Notes: generated by a model from the sequence alone, not told the origin. Shown: positions 1 to 9,232, numbered from the stretch's first letter. The stretch: 64,000 nucleotides of DNA from JAWKJY01 sp041393535 (GCA_041393535.1 JAWKJY010000003.1:1-64000), one strand, 5' to 3'. Program-made: numbers and translations.

Positions 1-13
1 CGGCCCACACGCT

Positions 14-2086
14 TCAGGGGGAGACGGCGCGCAACGCGGCCGTGCAGCGCCGGTTCACGAGCTTGCGGACGTCGGTGACGGAGCTGTTGACTCCGTCGCT
101 GACGTGGACGCGCCGGATCCCCTGCCGCGTGCACGGTAGGCGCCGCGGGTCGAGCGCGAGGCCGGGACGCCGCAGGTTGACGGCGACGGGCAGGAACGTC
201 GCGCCGCCGTCCGGGCTGAACGAGACGTGGTAGCGCATGGCAGAGGCGGGAGAGTCCCTGTCCTCCGTCCGCCAGCGCAGGACGGGGCGCGCGCCGAGCG
301 CCGTGCCCGCGGCCGGGCTCGCGATCGCAGCGCGCGGTCCGGCTGACGTCGCGCGCGGGCGCGCCCGCGCACGGCCCTGCCGGTCGAGGATGCGGAGGGC
401 GACGAGCCGGCCTCGGGCGGCGAGCGTGACGGAGAAGGGCCCGAGGAAGACGCTGTGCGGGTGGAGCGCGCTCGGCTTGGGCGGCGGCAGGTGCGTGTTC
501 GTGACGGTCCGGGCGTCGACGGGAGCGATGACCCGACGGAGCCGCCCGTTCGCGTCGAAGATCGCCTCGACGAACACCTGGGTGGTCGCGGCCGTCGCCG
601 AGCCGCGTCGCTGGGATGCCCCCGGGACGGCGAACGCCGGTCGCAGCTCGGCCGCGGTGGCGCGTAGGCGCCCGTCCCTTTCCTCGACGAACCGAGTCAC
701 GACGCCCGTGATCGTCACCGTGGGCGAGGGCGACGACGTGCGTCCCTTCCCGGCCAGCCTCCTGCCGTTGGCGAGCTGGGAGCCGAGCTGCGATCGCGCC
801 TCGAGCAGGAGCTCGTAGTTCTCGGCCCCGAGCCACCCGTCCGCGATCGTCCGACCGACGTCGTCGCCCATCGCGTCGAAGAAGCCCTGTCCGCGCAGCC
901 GCCCCACGCCGGTGCCGGGCGGGTTGCCGATCAGGCCGCCGCCGACGTCCCAGCCGAGGTTCGGCAGGAGGGCCTGGGGCGACGGGTCGTCGTGGAAGTC
1001 GGGCGAGAGCGCCGGCGGGACGATGTCGTGCATGTGAACGAACTCGTGCGCGAAGGCGACGGGCGCGAAGTCGGGGCGGTCGCTGCCGTAGCCGACGTTG
1101 TCTCCGCCGACGCGCGCCGCGCCGCCGTGGTCGACGAGCGCCCCGGCGGGGAGCCAGCCGAACACGTACGTGTCCTCGGGCGGCGCCGGGCTCGCGCCGA
1201 ACGCGCCGATGCTCGCCGGGACGACGTAGACGAGGACGGTGCGCATCGCGATCAGCTGCTCGATCAGCCCGGACTTCTCGCGGTGGTCGGTGGCCGTGGG
1301 GGAGGGGTCGGCGTCCGAGTCGAGGGCCCCGTTCCCGTTGACGTCGAGGTCGAAGGCCTGCTCCTGCACCAGGCCGAACGGCCGGTAGGCGCAACGGCCC
1401 TCCTCGCCGTCGGCGGTCTCGCAGCTGTCGTCGATCGGCAGGGCGGCGTCGACGAACGCGTCCGCCACGCCCTGCTGGGCGAAGGCGGCGTCCGGACCGT
1501 CGTTCGAGAACGGCGTGTAGCGGATCCCGACGGGGATGATCTCCGGCTTCGGGAGCGCTCGCATCTCGAGCGTCGCCGAGCCGCCTCCGAGCACGGCGTT
1601 CGTCGAGCTCAGCAGGAGGACGGTGAACTGCGCCGTCCCGGTGGCCTGGCCGGTGGGGAGGCGCAGCGTCCCTGCCGGGAGCTCGAAGTTGAGCGTGTCG
1701 TCCTCGCGCAGCTCGGGCCGGGGAGCGAGCGGCGGATCCCACGGGGCGTTGAGGGTGAAGTCCGACGTGGACGCCACCACCTGCTGCCCCGCGATCGTCA
1801 CGGAGATGAGCCCCTGGACGTCCTGCGGCAGGCTCTCGCCCGGCCCGAGCCCGAACTCCACCGAGACGCGCACGGCCGTGCTGCGGCCGGACACGAGCGG
1901 GATCGTGTTGCCGGCCTGCTGGGCGAAGCCGGAGGGATTCCCGGCCCACCAGCCGAACGTCTGTGTCCCCTGGGTGACGTGGACGTCGCGGACGGTCGTC
2001 GTCAGCGCGTGAGCGGCGGTTCCGGGAACGAGGGCGGCGAGGCAGGCGGCGAGGCCTGCCGCGACGCGGCGCAGAGCGGCGCGCAT
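14..2086 (-). CDS. Secreted HExxH-motif protein (putative metalloprotease-like)
   Basis: A 690-residue protein with a Sec-type signal peptide (basic MRAALRR, hydrophobic core, AHA cleavage region near residue 26). The sequence contains HEFVH at residues 347-351, the HExxH zinc-binding pattern of many metallopeptidases, followed by a histidine two residues later. The N-terminal 180 residues look like beta-rich exported domains and the C-terminal third is basic and proline-rich. A strong Shine-Dalgarno AGGAGGTG lies just upstream of the ATG. I cannot assign a peptidase family; a third zinc ligand is not certain. Role inferred: extracellular or cell-surface protein, possibly proteolytic. Confidence 0.6.
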   Translation of the reverse strand: MRAALRRVAAGLAACLAALVPGTAAHALTTTVRDVHVTQGTQTFGWWAGNPSGFAQQAGNTIPLVSGRSTAVRVSVEFGLGPGESLPQDVQGLISVTIAGQQVVASTSDFTLNAPWDPPLAPRPELREDDTLNFELPAGTLRLPTGQATGTAQFTVLLLSSTNAVLGGGSATLEMRALPKPEIIPVGIRYTPFSNDGPDAAFAQQGVADAFVDAALPIDDSCETADGEEGRCAYRPFGLVQEQAFDLDVNGNGALDSDADPSPTATDHREKSGLIEQLIAMRTVLVYVVPASIGAFGASPAPPEDTYVFGWLPAGALVDHGGAARVGGDNVGYGSDRPDFAPVAFAHEFVHMHDIVPPALSPDFHDDPSPQALLPNLGWDVGGGLIGNPPGTGVGRLRGQGFFDAMGDDVGRTIADGWLGAENYELLLEARSQLGSQLANGRRLAGKGRTSSPSPTVTITGVVTRFVEERDGRLRATAAELRPAFAVPGASQRRGSATAATTQVFVEAIFDANGRLRRVIAPVDARTVTNTHLPPPKPSALHPHSVFLGPFSVTLAARGRLVALRILDRQGRARARPRATSAGPRAAIASPAAGTALGARPVLRWRTEDRDSPASAMRYHVSFSPDGGATFLPVAVNLRRPGLALDPRRLPCTRQGIRRVHVSDGVNSSVTDVRKLVNRRCTAALRAVSP

Positions 2087-2122
2087 GCGTGCACCTCCTG
2101 GGATCGGACGCGGTGCACGACC

Positions 2123-3007
2123 CTACCAGCGCCTGGGCCGTCGGGCCCGGGTCGTCGGGTGCGACGCCCGCGCGGCCCGCGCCGTCTCGGCCGGGCGGCA
2201 CCGTCGGCGGTCCATGCCGATCCGCAGCGCGAGCAGTGCCAGGAGCAGGAGCGCGATCCCGGCCGTGAAGACGTACGTGAGCGCATTCGATCGGTCGAAG
2301 TCGTCCCAGGCGCGGCCGACAGCCGCGAGGATCAGCGCGAGGCCGAGAAGCTGGCTGTCCAGCGTGACGCGGATCGCGCCCCAGCGCGCGTCGATCGCCA
2401 TCATCAGCGCGACGACGCCCGGGAGCGCGAACCAGCCGCCGAGCACGGCGGCCGTGAGCGGGGAGACGGTCCACGGCCAGACGTCGATCATCGTCGAGGG
2501 CGAGACGAGCAGGACGAGCGCGACGACGAGCTGCCCCACCCCGGCGGCGGCGAGGGCGAGGCGGACGGCGTCGGGCAGGCGGACGTCGCCGGGCGCGAGC
2601 TCGCGCGGGTCGCGCCGTCGGTTCCAGGCCCACGCGGCAGGCACGACCACGGGCGTCGCGGCATAGAGTCCGGCCCAGACCCAGAACGCTGCGCGGCCGT
2701 GGTCGAAGCGGTCGAGGTTGCGGAGCGTCGCGACCGCCATGAAGATCGTGAAGGTGGTGACCGGGAGGAAGCCGAGGTGCACCCGGTGCCAGCACCGGGC
2801 GACGAGGACGCGGGCGAAGAAGAACGCCCCGGCGACGTAGCCGGCGCCCATCACCATCGGCGTCATGTCCGGGCGGATCGTCCACGCGAACCAGTCGGTG
2901 CGCGACGGGACGATCCAGAGGCCGAACGCCGCCAGCAGGAACGGCACGACGAGCGCGGCGACGACTCGGGTCCCGCGCAGGACGCGGTCGTCTCTCGGGG
3001 CGTGCAC
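2123..3007 (-). CDS. Multi-pass membrane protein of unknown function
   Basis: A 294-residue protein with about seven or eight hydrophobic segments between residues 12 and 265 and a very basic C-terminal tail (RRRCRPAETARAARAS region). It begins at a GTG. Short charged loops (RFDHGR, NRRRDPRELAPGD) separate the segments. No transport or enzyme motif is visible. It lies just upstream of the secreted HExxH protein on the same strand, 36 bp apart, so co-transcription is possible. Function unknown. Confidence 0.6.
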   Translation of the reverse strand: MHAPRDDRVLRGTRVVAALVVPFLLAAFGLWIVPSRTDWFAWTIRPDMTPMVMGAGYVAGAFFFARVLVARCWHRVHLGFLPVTTFTIFMAVATLRNLDRFDHGRAAFWVWAGLYAATPVVVPAAWAWNRRRDPRELAPGDVRLPDAVRLALAAAGVGQLVVALVLLVSPSTMIDVWPWTVSPLTAAVLGGWFALPGVVALMMAIDARWGAIRVTLDSQLLGLALILAAVGRAWDDFDRSNALTYVFTAGIALLLLALLALRIGMDRRRCRPAETARAARASHPTTRARRPRRW

Positions 3008-3230
3008 GACGAGAGCCAGCCTAGACGAGCCGGGCGATCATGGATCGCGTACCCGCGCAGCCGGGCGTACCGCGCTCGCAGGGCGCGCAGCGCCACTGGG
3101 TCGTGAGACCGCGCCCCGGACGCCGTAGGGCACCCGCCGTGCACCGCTCATCCCCGCGTCCTCGGGCATGGGGTCGTCCGTTCCCCGCCCGGGAGCGGCG
3201 AGGCGGGCACCGCGCGGGCGGCCGGCGCCC

Positions 3231-3944
3231 TCAGCTGGAGCCGAGCCGCTCGGCGAGGCCGCGCGCCGCCTCGGCCGCCGCCGCGGAGCGGCCGGGCGGC
3301 GCGGCCTGCGCGGCGGCGTCCGCCATCAGGAGGTCGCGAACGCGCGTGCTGTGCCGCTCGATCACCTCGCGCAGCGCCGCCGCGTCGCGCGCGTCGAGCG
3401 CCGCGAGCATCTCGTGGTGCTCGGCCTGCGCGGCGGGCCGGCCGGCGAGCAGGTTGACGGCCGTGCGCGAGTAGGGCTCGAGGCGGGTCAGGAGCCGGGT
3501 CGCCATCGCGGCGGTGTGCGCCATCCCGCTGAGGCGGTAGAGCTCCGTGTGGAAGACGTAGTTCAGGTCCGACCAGGCGTCGCCCTCGGCGCTGTCCATG
3601 GCGGCCACGAGCTGCGCGAGCGCCTCGCGGTCGGCCGGCCCGAGCCGGCGGACGATCGCCTCCGCGAGCAGCGGCTCGACGGCCGAGCGCAGCGTCCACA
3701 GCTCGTGGATCTCGCCGGGCGAGAGGAGCGTCACGTGCGCGCCGTCCTCGGCGAACGTGACCAGGCCCTCCGAGGCGAGCGTGTGCAGCGCCTCGCGGAT
3801 CGGGATCTTGCTGACGCCGAGGGCGTCGGCGAGCGCCGACTGGACGAGCGGCGCCCCGGGGGCGATGAGCCGCTGCCGGATCGCGTCGCGGATCACGTCC
3901 ACCACCGGGACCCGCGTCGCCGGGCTCGTCGTCAGCTGCGCCAC
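3231..3944 (-). CDS. GntR-family transcriptional regulator (FCD domain)
   Basis: A 237-residue regulator. Residues about 10-75 form a GntR winged helix, with the family pattern VQSALADALGVSKIPIREAL followed by LASEGLVTF. Residues about 85-215 form the all-helical FCD effector domain typical of FadR/GntR regulators of sugar-acid and organic-acid catabolism. It starts at a GTG. The C-terminus is Ala-rich. No adjacent catabolic operon is obvious; the broken IlvD/Edd sugar-acid-type dehydratase lies about 5 kb away and is a speculative target. Confidence 0.85.
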   Translation of the reverse strand: MAQLTTSPATRVPVVDVIRDAIRQRLIAPGAPLVQSALADALGVSKIPIREALHTLASEGLVTFAEDGAHVTLLSPGEIHELWTLRSAVEPLLAEAIVRRLGPADREALAQLVAAMDSAEGDAWSDLNYVFHTELYRLSGMAHTAAMATRLLTRLEPYSRTAVNLLAGRPAAQAEHHEMLAALDARDAAALREVIERHSTRVRDLLMADAAAQAAPPGRSAAAAEAARGLAERLGSS

Positions 3945-4058
3945 GGGAGGAACGGTACCGATGGCGCGCCAGCCGCGATCCTGCCGGCCGGGAGATCCGT
4001 CGTGTGCCCGTCGCCGTCGACCGGGACGATCGTGGAGCTGGCCTGCGGCGGCCGCGGC

Positions 4059-4826
4059 TCAGGCGCCGGGCGCGTCCGGGGCGGGGTCCCACCGGCCGCC
4101 GTGCGGGCCGGCCTGTGCGTTCGCGAAGCCGGCGTGCCGCAGCCCGACCCTGATGCAGCCGAAGGCGGCAGGCAGGGGCTGACGTCGACCCCGTCGAGCG
4201 CGAGCACGTCCGCGATTCCGAGACCGGGCCTCCTGCGACTGCCAGGCGGCGAGCGCCTCGCGGATCGGGCCGAGCGCGATCAGCGACGCGAGGGTGCGGA
4301 GCCGCACCGGCTGGCCGCGGAGCACCGTCGCCTGCGCGTCGTGCCGGCCGGCGCCGAGCGTCTCGTGGAGCTCGACGCCGGCCGGCGTCAGGCGCGGCGG
4401 CGTCGCGCGGGCGTGGCGCTCCTCCTCGACCAGGCCGCGCGCCGCGAGCGACGCGAGCAGCCCCTGGCCCCAGTCCCCGGCGCGCCCGTGCCCGGCCCGG
4501 TGCAGGCCGTCGCCGAGCCGACCCAGGCGCACGACGCGGACGTCCTCCGGCTGCTCCTCGCGCGGCGCGGCCGCGAGGCCGTCGGAGAGCGACCGCAGCG
4601 GCCACGGCGCGTCGGCGGCCGCCTGCTCGACGAGCGCCCCGAGCGGCACCAGCGCGGGCGAGCGCCGGAGCCGCCGCGGCCGCTCGTCGGCCCAGACGGC
4701 GAGGCGCCCGCGCGCGACGAGCTCGAGCAGCCCGAGCTCCGCGGCCTCGACCGCGAGCCAGCCCGGCCAGGACGCGAGCACGTGCGCCTCCGCGGCGGTC
4801 AGGTCGTCGGGCCAGGGCTCGTCCAT
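4059..4826 (-). CDS. Unknown helical protein
   Basis: A 255-residue predicted cytosolic protein, mostly helical with repeated LxxLVxRGxL-like segments (LLELVARGRLAV near residue 35, LASLAARGLV near residue 130). The layout faintly recalls actinobacterial GPP34/GOLPH3-like proteins but I do not see enough to name it. From about residue 190 the composition changes to Arg/Gly/Pro-rich, so the true C-terminus may lie in another frame after an indel near 4230. Function unknown. Confidence 0.4.
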   Translation of the reverse strand: MDEPWPDDLTAAEAHVLASWPGWLAVEAAELGLLELVARGRLAVWADERPRRLRRSPALVPLGALVEQAAADAPWPLRSLSDGLAAAPREEQPEDVRVVRLGRLGDGLHRAGHGRAGDWGQGLLASLAARGLVEEERHARATPPRLTPAGVELHETLGAGRHDAQATVLRGQPVRLRTLASLIALGPIREALAAWQSQEARSRNRGRARARRGRRQPLPAAFGCIRVGLRHAGFANAQAGPHGGRWDPAPDAPGA

Positions 4827-4917
4827 CCGCGGGATGGTAGGCGGAGCGGCCGTCGGCCTCTGCGCCGGCCCGCGGATCGCACGCGCCCCGCCCGTCGCGC
4901 CCTCGGCCCGGGGCAGG

Positions 4918-5307
4918 TCAGCGCGCCCGGCGCTTGCGTGTCCCGCTCCCTCGCTCGAACTCCTCGACGAGCGCCGCTCGCCTGGCGGCTGCGGCCGCCT
5001 CCTCCTGCGCCGCGCCGGCAGCCCGGGCGACCTTCTGCGCCCTGATCGCCTCCTCGAGCTCCCGGGTGACCTGCTTCGCCCAGGGTCGCGCGAATCGCTG
5101 GTGCGCCGCCTGCTTGCTGACGCCGAGCGCGGTGCCGATCTCGCTCCACGAGTGGTGCTGGATCGCGGCCCGTACCGCGTCCCGCTCGATGGCCCGCAGC
5201 GTCTGCTGCGCCCGATCCACCGCGACGAGGGCCTCGAGCGCGTCCCGAGCGATGGTCTGGCGGAGCTCTCGATCGAGCGCCTGACTGGTGTGATCGATGG
5301 TCGTCAT
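4918..5307 (-). CDS. Small helix-turn-helix DNA-binding protein
   Basis: A 129-residue protein. Residues about 45-75 form a helix-turn-helix of the sigma-region-4/TrfB-like kind (SWSEIGTALGVSKQAAHQRF), followed by an Ala/Glu-rich helix and a basic tail ending GTRKRRAR. The ATG at 5307 lies 6 nt after a -10 hexamer with no room for a ribosome-binding site, so the mRNA is predicted leaderless. Two palindromes overlap this promoter, and autoregulation is the simplest inference. The type is common in actinobacteria but its targets are unknown. Confidence 0.7.
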   Translation of the reverse strand: MTTIDHTSQALDRELRQTIARDALEALVAVDRAQQTLRAIERDAVRAAIQHHSWSEIGTALGVSKQAAHQRFARPWAKQVTRELEEAIRAQKVARAAGAAQEEAAAAARRAALVEEFERGSGTRKRRAR

Positions 5308-5309
5308 GT

Positions 5310-5354
5310 CGTCAAGATAGATTGACGATGACGATTCGTCAAGATCGATTGACG
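5310..5354 (-). promoter_or_regulatory. Leaderless promoter with two 18-bp palindromic operators
   Basis: CGTCAAGATAGATTGACG (5310-5327) and CGTCAAGATCGATTGACG (5337-5354) are inverted repeats with CGTCAA/TTGACG half-sites, starting 27 bp apart. On the minus strand the distal site supplies a -35 TTGACG and, after exactly 17 nt, the proximal site supplies TATCTT as -10. The ATG of the helix-turn-helix gene follows 6 nt later. A protein binding either palindrome would block RNA polymerase. Confidence 0.75.
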
Positions 5355-5393
5355 GGCCGGGCGATCGGGGCCGCGTCGGCCGCGATGCCCGGG

Positions 5394-5508
5394 AGCGGCG
5401 GGGGAGGGATTCGACCCCTCGAGACGGCTTCCATCGCCTTGCGGTTCTCAGGGCCCCGGTCGTTCAAACGGAAGCCCGCATGGTTCCCGGGCTTGCGCTC
5501 CTTGGAGG
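5394..5508 (-). repeat. Degenerate class-II tRNA 3' fragment (old attachment site?)
   Basis: Read on the minus strand this matches the 3' half of a tRNA with a long variable arm, including a T-arm with mutated loop GTCGAAT, and ends CCCCCGCCGCT. No 5' tRNA half precedes it. The match to the fragment at 7048 continues past the tRNA part (shared GGAAGCC and TTGCGC blocks), so the pair are diverged copies of a longer site. They bracket the lamin-tail gene at 5537-6970. Confidence 0.6.
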
Positions 5509-5536
5509 AATGACGGTCTTGGTACGGACGCCCTGG

Positions 5537-6970
5537 TCAGGGCGTGCGCTTCGAGCGCCCGGGGTGGACGACCAGCGTCGACTCCCGTGTCAGCCTCCTA
5601 CCGGCGGCGTCGGTGCTCGTCACCGTGGCCGTTGCGACGAGGCGTTGCCGGGCCGCGAGGGCCTCCTTGCCGAGCCTGTTCAGCCGGACGCCGACTCGCG
5701 CCTGGAGTCGGTACGCGATCACGAACCTGCCCGTGCCGATCGTGATCCGCCGTGCCGGGCCGGAGCCCGCTGCGGCCCGGATCGTCAGGACGACGCTCCC
5801 CGTGCATGCCGTCACGGCCTGCGGGCTGCAGCGGACGTTGAGGCGCAGCCAGCCGCCGGGCTGGAGCGTCGCGGACGTCGTCCTGAGCGCGGCGAACTCG
5901 GTCGGAGCCAGGGTCGTGAACTGGACGACGACGTCGGCCGCGAGCCCGTCGGGGGGATCGTCGCTGTCCTCGTCACGGGCACTCCCGGCCGCGATCAGGA
6001 GGGAGCATCGGTCGCCGTAGCGGAAGCGCGGGTGGGTCGCCGTGAACGTGAGGCCGTCGTCCGAGCGGAGGCTGAGCGGGAGATCCAGGCCGGTGCAGTA
6101 CACCGTCGCGCGTGCCTGAAAGACGGCTTCGCTGAAGCGGATCGTGATTGGCTGGTCAGGGGCGACGTCGGTGGCGCCGTTGACCGGAATCGTCTCGAGA
6201 ACGGTCGGGGCGACATCCGTTGGCGGGCACGTCACCGCGGCCGTGAGCGAGTTCACGGGGGTCGGGATGCTCGCGAAGAACTCGCGGGAGTTCGAGTCGC
6301 TGTCGCGGCACCCCGGCGCGGTCTGCGCGCCGGTGGCGAAGCTGAACCGGCCGAGACTCTGGGCGTGCCCGGTCACGGCGTTTGCGGGGGATCCTTCGGC
6401 GGCGACGCTGGTGCCCCAGCCAACCATGTCCCGGATCGCCGCGACCGTTGCGCAGTCGCCCGCGACAGCGCCACAGGTCAGCTGTTGGCGGCTCGTCGTG
6501 AGTGCGATCGCGCCGCCCTCGGCCTGGAGCGATCCGAGCGAGAGGAACCGGTCGGCCAGGGGCAACGGGAGGCTGCCGAGCAGCGGCAAGCTCAGCTGGA
6601 CGAGAACGTAGCGGCCGGGCTCGATGGTTCCTGCCAGCGAAGACCCGAACCATATGCCGTCCGGCCGGCGGCCCTGCAACGTCCAGCCGTCGAGCGATAC
6701 GGCGGTGCCACTCCGGTTGAACAGCTCGACGAAGCTCGCGTCGTAGGTCGAGTCCTCGTAGCCCCCACCGAGGTAGACCTCGCTGATGACGACGTCGGGT
6801 GAGCTCGCCCACGCGGCAGGTGCGGCGAGCAGGACGAGCGCGGCGACGATCGCTGCGACCGCGACCGTGAGGGCGCCGCCGCCATGGCCCCGCCCGTCTT
6901 GCGGAGCGTCCGCGATCCGCTCTCGCTGGGGCGCGCGTCGCCCCGCTAGGCGCTCCGTGATCCGCCCCAT
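5537..6970 (-). CDS. Exported lamin-tail domain protein with Big_5-like domain
   Basis: A 477-residue exported protein with a signal segment at about residues 30-56. Residues 57-215 look like a lamin-tail domain (VVISEVYLGGGYED, FVELFNRSGTAVSLDGWTLQ), an Ig-like fold used on cell surfaces and in secreted nucleases. Residues about 245-355 resemble a Big_5/SbsA Ig-like domain (VLETIPVNGATDVAPDQPI, ITIRFSEAV). The remainder is beta-rich. No catalytic domain is seen, so it is probably structural or adhesive. It lies between two tRNA 3' remnants, which may mean it arrived with a lost element. Confidence 0.75.
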   Translation of the reverse strand: MGRITERLAGRRAPQRERIADAPQDGRGHGGGALTVAVAAIVAALVLLAAPAAWASSPDVVISEVYLGGGYEDSTYDASFVELFNRSGTAVSLDGWTLQGRRPDGIWFGSSLAGTIEPGRYVLVQLSLPLLGSLPLPLADRFLSLGSLQAEGGAIALTTSRQQLTCGAVAGDCATVAAIRDMVGWGTSVAAEGSPANAVTGHAQSLGRFSFATGAQTAPGCRDSDSNSREFFASIPTPVNSLTAAVTCPPTDVAPTVLETIPVNGATDVAPDQPITIRFSEAVFQARATVYCTGLDLPLSLRSDDGLTFTATHPRFRYGDRCSLLIAAGSARDEDSDDPPDGLAADVVVQFTTLAPTEFAALRTTSATLQPGGWLRLNVRCSPQAVTACTGSVVLTIRAAAGSGPARRITIGTGRFVIAYRLQARVGVRLNRLGKEALAARQRLVATATVTSTDAAGRRLTRESTLVVHPGRSKRTP

Positions 6971-7047
6971 GCCAGGATGATGCGGCGACCGGTCACGATC
7001 CTTTAGCGCGAGGTGGGTTCGGTACGACGCTACGAGCCGGGGGCGTG

Positions 7048-7190
7048 AGCGGCGGGGGAGGGATTCGAACCCTCGAGACGTCTTCCGACGCCTTGCTGTT
7101 CTCGAGACCGCTTCGCAGCCGGCAGGAAGCCGCTTGTCTCCGTGGTTTGCGCGTCTCGCCCGGACGCGTGCGCCAGTGGGTGCGCCAGTC
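7048..7190 (-). repeat. tRNA-Ser(CGA)-like 3' remnant with paired arm-type repeats
   Basis: On the minus strand, 7048-7113 reads as the anticodon arm (CTCGAGA loop, anticodon CGA), long variable arm and an intact T-arm GAGGG-TTCGAAT-CCCTC of a serine tRNA, but no 5' half is present. On the far side from the tRNA end are two direct copies of TGCGCCAGT, at 7169 and 7181, 12 bp apart. That layout matches the attachment-site ends of the tRNA-Ala elements in this window. Confidence 0.6.
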
Positions 7191-7312
7191 GTGTCGTGCG
7201 TGCACGGCGGCGGGTGGCTGGGAGCAGGTCGTCCGGCGGCGGCTGCCCGGGACGCGGTAGCCCCGCCAGTGGCGGGCCTTCCAGCGTCGGTCGGGTCACG
7301 GCCCGAGAACGT

Positions 7313-7660
7313 CTAGCAGCTCGCGGTCTGACCGCTCACGCCAACGACGTCGGCCGTGCAACCGTCGGTCGTCGCGGTCGCGGTGTTGTTGTCCCGATGA
7401 GCGCGCCCGCGTAGCTGTCATCGCCGGTCGCCAGCGCCTTGTCGAACTCGTCTCCGCCGACGAACCCTGCCACGGCCTCACCGCTGTTGCCCGTGGCGAT
7501 CGCGACGTTCCCTCTGCCCTCGACCGAGCTACACGACGCCGTCCCCTGCTGGACGCGCTCCACCCCGCCGGTGGACACGCACGTTGGTCCTGGCCGACGC
7601 CGCACTCACCGCGGTCGCCGCCACCACACCGACGACTCCGAGCAGCGCCACCCGGCGCAT
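7313..7660 (-). pseudogene. Small exported cysteine-containing protein, two frameshifts
   Basis: The ATG at 7660 opens a clean signal peptide (MRRVALLGVVGVVAATAVSA). A 2-base loss around 7580 moves the frame into VSTGGVERVQQGTASCSSVE, then a 1-base loss near 7390 moves it to NNTATATTDGCTADVVG, ending SGQTASC-stop at 7313. The two indels sum to three, and repair gives about 116 residues with several Cys and Gly/Asn/Thr-rich segments (RGNVAIATGNSGEAVAG). Function unknown. It is either decayed or affected by sequencing indels. Confidence 0.5.
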
Positions 7661-7737
7661 CCTGTCCGCTCCCACCATGCCGCAGCCCCCTGTCATTCGG
7701 GCGTGCCGCAGCACGTGCGCGGCGATTGCCGTGCGGG

Positions 7738-9018
7738 CTATCCATACCGGGACAGCGCTGCGAGTCGCGGATCGCTGGTCACGCCTGCGATGCAGGCGTC
7801 GATGAGGAACTTCTCGCGGTTGAAGCCGCCCTCGCCCTTGAACAGCTTGGCGAGCTTGCTTCCGTGCTCGGCGAGCACGATCGTCTTCGCGGTGGCGGAG
7901 TCGATCAGCGCCCCGGCGGTGAGGACGGCGAACGAGTGGTACCAGGGGCCCATCTTGTCGCGTCCCTTGGGCGGGTCGGCGCGGAGGTTGTGGAGCTTGC
8001 GGACGACGCGGGTCTGGATCTGGAGCGTCTTCAACCAGCTGGCTCGCTTGCGCTCGAACACCTTGGGCGTGGCGCGCCGCGCCTCGGAGATCGTCTCGCG
8101 CGCGACGACGGTGATGTTCTTGAGCAGGTTGTGCGCGGTCAGGACGGCCAGCGGGTAGCTGCCTCCGGTGGCGCGGAGCGCCATCTGGAGCACGTCTGCT
8201 GGCAGGAGGTTGCCGCTGCTGGCGAGGATCTGCCGCTTCAGCCTGACCTCGGATCGCCGGGTGACGGTCGCGAACACGTTCTCCGGGGAGAGGCTGTTCG
8301 GCGGATCGCTCTTGGCGAGCAGGACGAAGAGGTCGCTCCCGGAGTAGAGGAGGTTCGCGCTGTGCTTGCCGAGCAGGCCCTCGCCGGGGATCTCGGCCTC
8401 GCCCGTAGCCTCCGGGAACGCGGCGGCGACCGCCGGCAAGTCGTTGCATCGGTCGGCGATCCAGCTGAGCCAGTCGACCTGGGCCGGGTCGTCCAGCCCG
8501 AGGAACAGACGGAACTCCTCGGCATCCTCGATCCGGGTGATCTCGCCGTCTGCGCCGTCGCTTCGGAAGTGGCTGCGGAAGGCGCCGCGCCACCCTCCGG
8601 CGCTTCCCCCGTCGACCGTGAACGTGCCCGTCCACGCCTTCCGGCCGTTCAGCCGCAGCTCGAAGCCGCCCGTGTCGCCCGTCCGGGTGTCCCGCCAGCG
8701 GCCTGCGAGCCCGCTGCCGCTGGTGCAGGCGACGTGCTGGCCCGCCCCGCCGCCTACCGTCCAGCCGCCTCGGTAGAAGGTGCTGCCTTGGCCGCAGCCC
8801 GAGCCGCCGAACTTCGCGAACGCCGCAGCCCCCTCGCTCTCCCCCACCCACCGGAACGCGATCACACCCGTCGCACCGCTGTCGTAGCTCGTTGCCCACG
8901 ACCCGCTCCACGGGCGCTCGCCGTGGCTCGTCGGCCCGAGCATCGACGAGGCCATCGCACTGGCCGGCGTGGCGAGCCCGAGGATCGCCGCCAGGATGAC
9001 GAGCCGCACGCGCCGCAT
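7738..9018 (-). CDS. Exported protein of unknown function
   Basis: A 426-residue protein from the ATG at 9018, which begins a good signal peptide (MRRVRLVILAAILGLATPAS); the longer upstream reading lacks one. Residues about 20-150 are Gly/Trp-rich and beta-like (FRWVGESEGAAAF, GCGQGSTFYRGGW). The remainder is helical, with a conserved-looking block (ARRATPKVFERKRASWLKTL). No enzyme motif is seen. It lies 78 bp upstream of the small exported protein on the same strand; both are predicted exported. Confidence 0.6.
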   Translation of the reverse strand: MRRVRLVILAAILGLATPASAMASSMLGPTSHGERPWSGSWATSYDSGATGVIAFRWVGESEGAAAFAKFGGSGCGQGSTFYRGGWTVGGGAGQHVACTSGSGLAGRWRDTRTGDTGGFELRLNGRKAWTGTFTVDGGSAGGWRGAFRSHFRSDGADGEITRIEDAEEFRLFLGLDDPAQVDWLSWIADRCNDLPAVAAAFPEATGEAEIPGEGLLGKHSANLLYSGSDLFVLLAKSDPPNSLSPENVFATVTRRSEVRLKRQILASSGNLLPADVLQMALRATGGSYPLAVLTAHNLLKNITVVARETISEARRATPKVFERKRASWLKTLQIQTRVVRKLHNLRADPPKGRDKMGPWYHSFAVLTAGALIDSATAKTIVLAEHGSKLAKLFKGEGGFNREKFLIDACIAGVTSDPRLAALSRYG

Positions 9019-9232
9019 GCTGCCGGAACCTACCCGAGTCGTGTGAGCACCCCATGGCGCACATCGTGAGGAACCGCACATGAACGGAGTCGTCACCCAC
9101 GTTCACGGAGCGCGCCGGTCGCGCCGGTGAACACCCTGCTCAGGCGGCTCCGGCGGCCTCGAGCGGCCGTCCGTGAGGCACCGGCCCAAGCCGGCGTACG
9201 CCGCACGGCGCCTCGGAATCCGTGTCTTCGAG

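Noticed and set aside
992..3106. A 704-codon open frame on the plus strand
   Set aside because: It is antisense to the HExxH protein and the membrane protein, and its product is Arg/Asp/Gly-rich without domain pattern, as expected of high-GC shadow frames.
4059..4826. Naming this protein as GPP34/GOLPH3 family
   Set aside because: Only a faint layout similarity; no conserved motif could be pointed to.
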